NCBI GenBank assembly: GCA_030642465.1
Contig: DAOWNS010000142.1
Coordinates: 1-5,278 of the forward strand
DNA length: 5,278 nt
Origin: Candidatus Thorarchaeota archaeon
GTDB taxonomy: Archaea; Asgardarchaeota; Thorarchaeia; Thorarchaeales; Thorarchaeaceae
Direction of reading: 5' to 3'
The notes beneath the pieces were generated by a model that was given only the letters and a program-made list of their open reading frames with translations, was not told where the DNA came from and did not search any database. This document shows positions 1 to 5,278 of the stretch, one piece after another; position 1 is the first letter of the stretch; each line of letters starts with the position of its first letter. Position numbers and translations under genes: made by a program.

Positions 1-1932
1 GGTGCGCCCGTAAGTTCACAACTGAGACTGACTGGTGAGAACGCGAAAGGCGTTCATCATGCACTCGATTTCCTTTATCGCGTTAATAGCGGTGAGAAGG
101 TTCAGCTTGGAAAACATGTCGCCATAATAGGAGGCGGCAACTCTGCAGTTGACTCGGCAAGGGTCGCCTTGCGCCTTGGAGCGGACAAAGTGACAATGGT
201 CTATCGAAGGTCAAGGACAGAGATGCCGGCCATCCAGAGCGAGATTGATGACGCAGTGAAGGAGGGCGTGAAACTCAAATTACTTACTAATCCTGTTGAG
301 GTCTTAGTATCCAATGGTGCTGTGTCCGGCTTGAAGTGCATCAAGATGAAGCTGGGCGAACCTGACGATTCAGGAAGACGGCGCCCCATTCCGATCCCCG
401 GCTCAGAGTTTGATGTTGAGGTTGACGACATGATTGTCGCCATTGGCCAGAAGGTGGGACCTGACGGAATACACTCAGGACTCGAATTGACAAATTGGGG
501 TACTGTAGATGTGGATCCTCTCACAATGCAGACAAGCATGGATAACGTGTTTGCGGGTGGGGATCTTGTAACTGGTCCAGCTCTTGCCGTGCAGGCAGTT
601 GGTGCGGGAAATGAGGCGGCGGAATCGATTCATAGATTCCTTCGTGGTCTTGACCTTCGTGAAGGGAGGCCATTTGTCTTGCCTCAAGCTCCTCCACCAG
701 ATATCGCTCCCGATGCACTTCCTGGTGGTTCTCGAGCCAAGATGAAGAAATTGCCAGCAAAGGTGAGAGCCACTAATTTCGATGAGGTGGAGCTCGGTTT
801 CACTGAGAAAGCTGCAGTCAAAGAATCTGAACGTTGTCTTGGTTGCGCGATCTGTTGCGAGTGCAAGCTATGCGTCGAGGCTTGTCAGAAGGATGCCATC
901 GACCATTACATGAAGGAAGAGGTGTTTGAACTAACTGTAGGTGCGATAGTTGCCGCCACAGGATTCCAAGAGATAAGTATGGAAGAGCTGCCAGAATATG
1001 GTGGCGGGAAATTCCAAAGGGTCATCACCGCTGGTCAGTACGGTCGGTTGTTGAGTCTTGTTGGTCCGACTGCTGGGAAGATAAAGATTCCTCCCAATTA
1101 TACTGAAACGCCAAAGCGCATTGCCTACATTAATTGCGCAGGGTCTCGTGACGAGGGTTGCAGACCGTGGTGCTGCAACTTTGGATGCATGTATACTCTC
1201 AGGCATGCTGAGATGACCAACCGTGAATATGGTGATTCGATGGAGCAATGGATAATCTATCATGAGCTCCGTGCGGGCGGAAAGGAGTACGAGCAATTTT
1301 ACAAGAGAGTAAGAGAGCATGGAATTCGATTCGTACGAGGCTTCCCCAGTGATTTCACAGAGGAAAAGGATGGTACAATTAGCTTCTCAATCTTCGACCA
1401 GGGGTCGGGTCAGCTCCTTCGCTTGAACTTTGATCTCGTTGTGCTAACAATGGCGATTGACCCCTCAGAGGGAACTGCAGAGCTTGCACATACTCTGGGA
1501 ATTGACAGAAGTGAAGGCGGCTTCATGAAGGAGCTGCATCCGAAACTCGAGCCAGTGAACACAAAGGCACGCGGAGTGTACATTGCAGGCACGTGTCAAA
1601 GTCCAAAGGCAGCAGCAAGCGCAGCAGCATCACATGTGCTCAAGGGCATAGTAAGAGTGCAGATGGACAAGGCGATGATCGACGAGGACCTTTGTATTGG
1701 GTGCGGGCTCTGTGAGAAAGTATGTCCGTTTGATGCTATCACAATGAAGGACCGCGATGAAGGACCACAGCTTGCAGAGGTCAACTCACTTCTATGCACA
1801 GGTTGTGGTAAGTGCCAGGTGGTCTGCCCCACTGGAGCAGCAAAGCGCAAGCATTACACGACTGAGCAAATCGAAGCAGAGGTTCTTGGTCTGATAGCGT
1901 CTCACAGAAGGCAACAGGCGACACGTCACTAA
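1..1932 (+). CDS. GltD-HdrA fusion iron-sulfur flavoprotein (5' end off window)
   Basis: The frame is open from base 1 to the TAA at 1930-1932, giving 643 residues with the N-terminus missing. Residues 1-~220 match the GltD family (glutamate synthase small subunit, NfnB): GGGNSAVD at 44-51 is the Rossmann motif, YRRSR at 68-72 suggests NADPH, and AGGD at 185-188 is the FAD-closing motif. A Cys-rich linker follows (C279, C282, C285, C286, C288, C291, C295); C285/288/291/295 form CX2CX2CX3C, a likely [4Fe-4S] site. From about 313 (VGAIVAATGFQ) the chain resembles HdrA, with CAGSRD at 379-384, a WCCNFGCMY stretch at 390-398 and the FAD-closing VYIAGTCQ at 526-533. Two classical [4Fe-4S] motifs end it: C565/568/571/575 and C599/602/605/609. 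By family, it should move electrons between NAD(P)H, flavin and ferredoxin or a disulfide partner in the cytosol. No HdrB, HdrC or hydrogenase partner is visible. The FAD GxGxxG of the GltD part should lie upstream. A TTG at 169 is internal, not the start. The exact substrate is unknown. Confidence 0.93.
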   Translation, partial: GAPVSSQLRLTGENAKGVHHALDFLYRVNSGEKVQLGKHVAIIGGGNSAVDSARVALRLGADKVTMVYRRSRTEMPAIQSEIDDAVKEGVKLKLLTNPVEVLVSNGAVSGLKCIKMKLGEPDDSGRRRPIPIPGSEFDVEVDDMIVAIGQKVGPDGIHSGLELTNWGTVDVDPLTMQTSMDNVFAGGDLVTGPALAVQAVGAGNEAAESIHRFLRGLDLREGRPFVLPQAPPPDIAPDALPGGSRAKMKKLPAKVRATNFDEVELGFTEKAAVKESERCLGCAICCECKLCVEACQKDAIDHYMKEEVFELTVGAIVAATGFQEISMEELPEYGGGKFQRVITAGQYGRLLSLVGPTAGKIKIPPNYTETPKRIAYINCAGSRDEGCRPWCCNFGCMYTLRHAEMTNREYGDSMEQWIIYHELRAGGKEYEQFYKRVREHGIRFVRGFPSDFTEEKDGTISFSIFDQGSGQLLRLNFDLVVLTMAIDPSEGTAELAHTLGIDRSEGGFMKELHPKLEPVNTKARGVYIAGTCQSPKAAASAAASHVLKGIVRVQMDKAMIDEDLCIGCGLCEKVCPFDAITMKDRDEGPQLAEVNSLLCTGCGKCQVVCPTGAAKRKHYTTEQIEAEVLGLIASHRRQQATRH

Positions 1933-1946
1933 CATTCCATTGAATG
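1933..1946 (+). terminator. Weak hairpin after the HdrA-like gene
   Basis: Immediately after the stop codon, CATTC (1933-1937) pairs with GAATG (1942-1946) across the 4-base loop CATT. The stem is only 5 bp and no T-tract follows, so this is a poor terminator candidate and may be chance. Confidence 0.15.
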
Positions 1947-1985
1947 CAGTTTGGTCCATATTCGCACGGAACACGCTAAATGCCG

Positions 1986-1995
1986 CTATACTTAA
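1986..1995 (+). promoter_or_regulatory. Possible archaeal TATA-like element before the response regulator
   Basis: CTATACTTAA is the most TATA-box-like stretch in the gap between the HdrA-like gene and the receiver gene. If it is used, transcription would begin about 25 bases downstream, near 2012-2020, leaving a leader of roughly 40-50 bases before the ATG at 2062. The BRE is not convincing (AAA lies a few bases too far upstream). The rest of the gap (1947-2049) shows no other clear structure. Confidence 0.25.
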
Positions 1996-2061
1996 GGTGC
2001 CAATGGTCCAATGAAATACATCCTAATCCCCTTGTGATAGAACCCCAAAGTGAGCCAGACG

Positions 2062-2466
2062 ATGACGGTAAGAATCCTCCTAGTAGACGATGAGCCATCA
2101 CTTGCAGGCGTCATGAAACTGTATTTGAGAAAATTTATTGAGGACTTTGAGATAATCCCCGTTCTTAATGGGATGGATGCTGTGGAGAAGGCCAAAGAAC
2201 TACTGACTTTGGGAACTCCTCCAGACTTGACACTAATGGACTTGCGTATGCCTGCCATGGATGGGATTGAGTGCACAAAGGTCCTGGTTGAGATGGGCTT
2301 GCGCAACATACACATCCTCTCAGCCTATGTTGATGCCGAACTCCTATCAGAAGCGCAGTCTGTCGGAGCCAAGGGCGTCTTGAAGAAAAGCGAAGGCTTC
2401 AAGGCGAATGCTATCAAGGTTGCTGAGATGGTCCGAGTAATTCGGAAACCAAACCCAGTTACGTGA
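2062..2466 (+). CDS. Stand-alone CheY-like receiver (single-domain response regulator)
   Basis: A 134-residue protein made of one receiver domain and nothing else. Counting from the ATG at 2062, the acidic pair is D9/D10 in LLVDDE, the phospho-acceptor is D60 in LMDLRMP, the conserved Ser/Thr is S87 (HILSAY), and the conserved Lys is K109 in GVLKKS. These are the full catalytic set for phosphotransfer from a histidine kinase. The Pro that usually follows the Lys is Ser here, and the usual aromatic switch position next to the GA.G motif is Val (V106). There is no DNA-binding or enzymatic output domain, so it would act through protein contacts or as a phosphorelay intermediate; no kinase is in the window. 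The start is ambiguous. An in-frame GTG at 2050 would add four residues. ATG 2062 is preferred because the domain begins almost at once and AGTGAG (2049-2054) lies 7 bases upstream. A short AAAACCCTTTT stretch (2472-2482) follows the stop and could aid termination only weakly. Confidence 0.9.
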   Translation: MTVRILLVDDEPSLAGVMKLYLRKFIEDFEIIPVLNGMDAVEKAKELLTLGTPPDLTLMDLRMPAMDGIECTKVLVEMGLRNIHILSAYVDAELLSEAQSVGAKGVLKKSEGFKANAIKVAEMVRVIRKPNPVT

Positions 2467-2515
2467 CACACAAAACCCTTTTCTGATGCGATTGCGGCTC
2501 TTGCTGCTAATTGCA

Positions 2516-2522
2516 AGGTGAT
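2516..2522 (+). promoter_or_regulatory. Strong Shine-Dalgarno site for the membrane-protein gene
   Basis: AGGTGAT matches the core of the prokaryotic anti-SD complement (GGAGGTGAT) and lies 9 bases before the ATG at 2532. It decides the start: the in-frame TTG at 2511 lies upstream of this site and would place the site inside the coding region, ahead of a textbook signal peptide. Confidence 0.75.
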
Positions 2523-2531
2523 GATACGGCA

Positions 2532-4220
2532 ATGACGCGCTCACGTACAAGGATTCTCCTACTTGGAATGGCATTAACATTAATTTTGCTCTTCATGGCC
2601 TCCGCTACCAGAGTACAGGCACAGGGATACGACGACACTTGGATTGGAGATGCCAAGCTCCACGTCCAAGTCAGGATCAATGGTGCACCCTTAGCTTATG
2701 CGAATGAGTCAGCAGATGCCATCGACATTGATCTCAAAATCCCAATAGAGATCTACTTCGACGTAAACGTAACCAATGACAAAGACCTCAATGTAACATC
2801 ATCACTGGTGTTCCACTATCAAGGCATAGCGCTGTTCTCTGTTGATGTCGTAAGTGAAGCGACTGGACTGCCTTGGATTATTGCTCCGCACGACGCGGAT
2901 ATCGACCCGGTTACATCGACTCTTGACCTCAGCAATCTGACTTTGGGTCCTGTCAGCCTCATCACCGCCGTTATCGAAGTGCAATTCCTCTTTGAATACA
3001 CAGAGATGCCCGCACAGGATGCGGGGGGGACAGTCGACCAGACCTTCTATCTAAAGACGCCCACTGACCCTACATCCATATTGACATCGGTCACAGGAAT
3101 CGCTGCCGTAGTGGCAACGGGAACAACTGCTTTCGCCCTTGTATCGAACCTCAACATGCTGCTCGATGCCATAAAAACTTCACACAAGATTAGAAGTATC
3201 CAGAAGAAGGCTTCTGAATTGAAGTCTTTGCCTAATCTTGCCGTGCTGGGCGCATTACCCGCATTGTTCGCCCTTGTATCAGGGATGTCCAAAGGTGTCA
3301 AGAGAAAAGAGGGCAAGGATGGAGCAGAAGCACCATCCGAGAGTAGCGTTAGCGAGTACGTAGTACGCCAGCGACTCCGCGAAACTGCGGGCGATGCGTG
3401 GCTTATGGACAAATGTCCAAAATGTAAGCGAAAGTGGAACACGAAGACAAACGAATGCAAAAAATGCGGTTTTGATTTGGAAGATGGCCAACGAGCCTAC
3501 ACGGACCTGCTAGCATCCAAGGTGACTCCTGCCCTTCGCTTGCTTAACAAGAAGAAGAAGGTATCAATTAAGCAGCTTGCAAAGAAGACGAAGTCCAACA
3601 CCTATAATGCAGGTGTTCTTGGAGCTGCTCTTGTGGATACAGAGCTGAGTGAGATAACCAAGGTGTCGACTCCGTTCAGGGGCTTCATTATGAATATTGC
3701 TGGCCTCGCTTTTCTCATAATAACCTGGGATCAGCTTCTAGGAGGAAGCACTAGTACTTTCCAGTACACCTTGACAATCATTGGAGCTGCTCTCTCTCTC
3801 GGAGTGATAATAGCTCTTTACTTCAGTCGCAAGTCACAGATCAAGAAATTCAGGGCGGATGCCGACGGGATCATTGTTGAAACGCCACCCCCAGAGGAAG
3901 ATGCAGCAGCGGACGAGCCAGATGAGCCCGCAGATGAGGAACCATCTGCTGAGTCTGATGAAGCCGAATCTCCCAAAGAACCGTTGGAAGAAGAAGAGCC
4001 TGCTGAAGAGGAATCGGACGATGAGCCTGATGAGGTTGAAACTGCAGAAGAATCTGTGGACGAGGAAGAGGCTGTAGAAACAGACGAAGCAGAGCTCTCC
4101 TCTGAGGAGGCAGTCGAGGATGAAGATTCCGATACTCCCGATGAACCGGAAACAGATTCAATTGAAGAGAACGAATCTGACCAACTGACTCCTGAAGAGT
4201 TGGACAAGGAACGTAAGTAA
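2532..4220 (+). CDS. Membrane protein with ectodomain, zinc ribbon and acidic tail; unknown function
   Basis: A 562-residue protein that I do not recognise as a named family. Residues 1-30 form a signal peptide: a basic RSRTR start, a hydrophobic core at 8-22 and likely cleavage after VQA at 28-30. Residues 31-~181 look like a beta-rich ectodomain, with no cysteine and four N-X-S/T sequons (N58, N79, N87, N135). Hydrophobic segments lie at about 182-210 and 233-252, with a basic loop between them. The only four cysteines of the protein form CX2CX10CX2C (C295, C298, C309, C312), a typical zinc ribbon. Residues ~330-385 (KKKVSIKQLAKKTK and following) resemble a winged helix, though weakly. Two further membrane segments lie at about 384-404 and 411-431. 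The last 113 residues (450-562) contain 58 Asp/Glu and only four Lys/Arg, so this tail is probably disordered. Start chosen from the SD site at 2516-2522. It lies 65 bases after the receiver gene, so co-transcription is possible. A sensor, scaffold or envelope role is conceivable but unproven. Confidence 0.9.
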   Translation: MTRSRTRILLLGMALTLILLFMASATRVQAQGYDDTWIGDAKLHVQVRINGAPLAYANESADAIDIDLKIPIEIYFDVNVTNDKDLNVTSSLVFHYQGIALFSVDVVSEATGLPWIIAPHDADIDPVTSTLDLSNLTLGPVSLITAVIEVQFLFEYTEMPAQDAGGTVDQTFYLKTPTDPTSILTSVTGIAAVVATGTTAFALVSNLNMLLDAIKTSHKIRSIQKKASELKSLPNLAVLGALPALFALVSGMSKGVKRKEGKDGAEAPSESSVSEYVVRQRLRETAGDAWLMDKCPKCKRKWNTKTNECKKCGFDLEDGQRAYTDLLASKVTPALRLLNKKKKVSIKQLAKKTKSNTYNAGVLGAALVDTELSEITKVSTPFRGFIMNIAGLAFLIITWDQLLGGSTSTFQYTLTIIGAALSLGVIIALYFSRKSQIKKFRADADGIIVETPPPEEDAAADEPDEPADEEPSAESDEAESPKEPLEEEEPAEEESDDEPDEVETAEESVDEEEAVETDEAELSSEEAVEDEDSDTPDEPETDSIEENESDQLTPEELDKERK

Positions 4221-4223
4221 GAC

Positions 4224-4244
4224 AGAGGGATAACAAATTCCTCT
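4224..4244 (+). terminator. Hairpin just after the membrane-protein gene, possible terminator
   Basis: AGAGGGAT (4224-4231) pairs with ATTCCTCT (4237-4244) over all 8 positions, one of them a G-T wobble, around the 5-base loop AACAA. It begins 4 bases after the stop codon and is followed by a pyrimidine-rich run (ATTCTCCTT) rather than a pure T-tract. The position fits transcription termination or 3'-end protection. Archaeal termination relies mainly on T-tracts, so the role is uncertain. The rest of the gap to 4337 shows no convincing promoter or RNA; a CAATAT at 4267-4272 is only a faint TATA match. Confidence 0.4.
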
Positions 4245-4337
4245 ATTCTCCTTGGCCAGCTGATTCAATATGTGGATTCCCAAAGATTGAAGTTCATGCA
4301 TTTGCCGAGCAGGGTCACTAATGTTCCAATTAATTTC

Positions 4338-4343
4338 GGAGTG
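4338..4343 (+). promoter_or_regulatory. Shine-Dalgarno site for the disulfide reductase gene
   Basis: GGAGTG lies 7 bases before the ATG at 4351. It fits the GGAGGTG anti-SD complement with one base missing and supports that start, which places the FAD-binding motif at the expected N-terminal position. Confidence 0.7.
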
Positions 4344-4350
4344 TTAAGCA

Positions 4351-5278
4351 ATGGTCGAGCAGATCGCAATTATTGGATGTGGTGCCGCGGGCGCAACTGT
4401 CGCAATGCAGGCAAGGAAATTCAACCGCAAGGTGGGAATCTCGGTTTTCAACAAAGAACCTTACTCTCAGTATTCCCGATGCGGCCTTCCTTACACGATT
4501 TCTGGAAAAGTAAAGACATTCGACGATCTTATCCTCATGCCGGTCGACAGCTGGGCCGGGCTTAAGATTGACGCCAAGTTTGGCACAACAGTCACAAAGA
4601 TTGATCACAAAGCCAAAACATTGTTTTACGAGGGCCCAGAGGGTTCGGGCAGCTATGAATATGATGCTCTGGTTTTCGCAACTGGCGCACGCAACGCTGA
4701 CCCCCCGATTAAGGGTCTCGACAAGAAGCGTGTGTATGGTCTGAGAACTTTGGACGACGCTAAGGCTCTTGCCGCAGAAGTTGGCAAAACAAAGAACGCC
4801 GTCATCATTGGCGGTGGCCTTGTGGGAATGGAAGCTGCAGAAGCATTCCATGAGAAAGGCGTCAACGTGACCGTTGTTGAATTTCTTCCCAACATCCTTC
4901 TAGCAATGGTTGATCCCGACATGGCAAGCATCGTAGAGGCCCATTGCAAAGAGCACGGTCTGAAGATACTTACCAATACTGCTGCCCAGGAAATTACTGG
5001 TGATGAAACACCCCGCACTGTAGTGGTTCAGAACAGAGAAACTCAGGAAATTTCAGAGATTCCTGCTGACATAGTTGTTGTATCGACTGGTGTGAGAGCT
5101 GTTACAGACCTAGCAGCATCCATCGGAGCAGAGATTGGCACGACAAAGGGCATCAAGACGAACGAGATTATGATGACAAACTTGAAGGATGTCTATGCCG
5201 TCGGCGACTGCTCTGAGAATGTTGGATTCATGACGAGAAAACCCGTTCCTGGTGGTCTCGGAACCGTTGCCGTACGAC
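4351..5278 (+). CDS. CoA-disulfide reductase/NADH oxidase-family flavoprotein (3' end off window)
   Basis: The frame stays open from ATG 4351 to the window edge, giving 309 complete codons of a protein usually about 440-560 residues long. Residues 6-14 (AIIGCGAAG) are the N-terminal FAD Rossmann motif. C44 in YSRCGLPY sits where this family has its single redox-active cysteine (Cys43 in Staphylococcus aureus CoA-disulfide reductase). ATGAR at 110-114 is the conserved ATG motif. The NAD(P)H fold starts at 151 (VIIGGGLVG), and E177 at the end of its second strand favours NADH. VYAVGDC at 281-287 is the second FAD motif. The dimerisation domain, with the family's C-terminal tyrosines and any rhodanese extension, lies outside. 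Members reduce CoA disulfide, polysulfide or O2 with NAD(P)H in the cytosol; sequence alone cannot choose among these. The 130-base gap and the hairpin before it suggest its own transcription unit. Confidence 0.93.
   Translation, partial: MVEQIAIIGCGAAGATVAMQARKFNRKVGISVFNKEPYSQYSRCGLPYTISGKVKTFDDLILMPVDSWAGLKIDAKFGTTVTKIDHKAKTLFYEGPEGSGSYEYDALVFATGARNADPPIKGLDKKRVYGLRTLDDAKALAAEVGKTKNAVIIGGGLVGMEAAEAFHEKGVNVTVVEFLPNILLAMVDPDMASIVEAHCKEHGLKILTNTAAQEITGDETPRTVVVQNRETQEISEIPADIVVVSTGVRAVTDLAASIGAEIGTTKGIKTNEIMMTNLKDVYAVGDCSENVGFMTRKPVPGGLGTVAVR

Noticed and set aside
169..171. TTG as a start of the first gene
   Set aside because: The frame is open upstream to base 1 and codes a conserved GltD segment including the nucleotide-binding GGGNSAVD.
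931..1320. 129-codon minus-strand open frame
   Set aside because: Lies entirely opposite the HdrA-like module and has no protein-like features of its own.
1952..2010. TGGTCCA occurring twice (1952-1958 and 2004-2010), a possible operator pair
   Set aside because: A 7-base match within a gap of this size is quite likely by chance, and there is no symmetry or further extension.
2472..2482. AAAACCCTTTT as a terminator after the receiver gene
   Set aside because: Only a 4-bp A-T stem with a 3-base loop and a four-base T run; too weak to call.
3859..4077. Overlapping + strand frame rich in Lys, Met and Leu
   Set aside because: A frame-shifted reading of the same low-complexity tail inside a well-supported gene.
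3818..4207. Ser-rich open frame on the minus strand opposite the acidic tail
   Set aside because: It is the antisense reading of GAN-type Glu/Asp codons, giving low-complexity Ser; no start signal and no family resemblance.
4272..4565. 97-codon + strand open frame overlapping the start of the disulfide reductase gene
   Set aside because: It overlaps the clearly conserved FAD motif and active-site Cys in another frame, has no SD site, and its translation has no recognisable pattern.
4330..4851. 173-codon minus-strand open frame
   Set aside because: Opposite the disulfide reductase gene, whose motifs are unmistakable; a shadow frame.

Overview
The window carries four genes, all on the + strand, two of them cut by the window edges. 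It looks like an archaeal genome fragment. The evidence is a large HdrA-type iron-sulfur flavoprotein, a stand-alone receiver, a signal-peptide membrane protein with a cytosolic-type zinc ribbon, and GGTGAT/GGAGTG Shine-Dalgarno sites. An Asgard (Thorarchaeota-like) or euryarchaeal source would fit. No marker gene here fixes the lineage, and an anaerobic bacterium with Hdr-like genes is not excluded.

Layout. Bases 1-1932 hold the 3' part of a fusion flavoprotein: a GltD-like NADPH/FAD module, then an HdrA-like module, then two C-terminal [4Fe-4S] motifs. A 129-base gap (1933-2061) follows, with only weak regulatory candidates. Bases 2062-2466 encode a single-domain CheY-like response regulator with no output domain. 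After 65 bases, 2532-4220 encode a 562-residue membrane protein that I do not recognise as any named family. It has a signal peptide, a Cys-free ectodomain with four N-glycosylation sequons, hydrophobic segments, a CX2CX10CX2C zinc ribbon, a possible winged helix, two more membrane segments and a long acidic tail. A hairpin lies just after its stop. Bases 4351-5278 hold the 5' part of a flavoprotein disulfide reductase of the CoA-disulfide reductase/NADH oxidase type, running off the right edge.

How they may work together. The two edge genes share a redox theme: pyridine nucleotide, flavin and thiol/disulfide or ferredoxin electron transfer, typical of anaerobic energy metabolism. The middle pair looks like signalling or envelope functions. 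The gaps (129, 65 and 130 bases) and the hairpin suggest several transcription units rather than one tight operon, so a functional link across the window is inference only. The most novel item is the membrane protein at 2532-4220.
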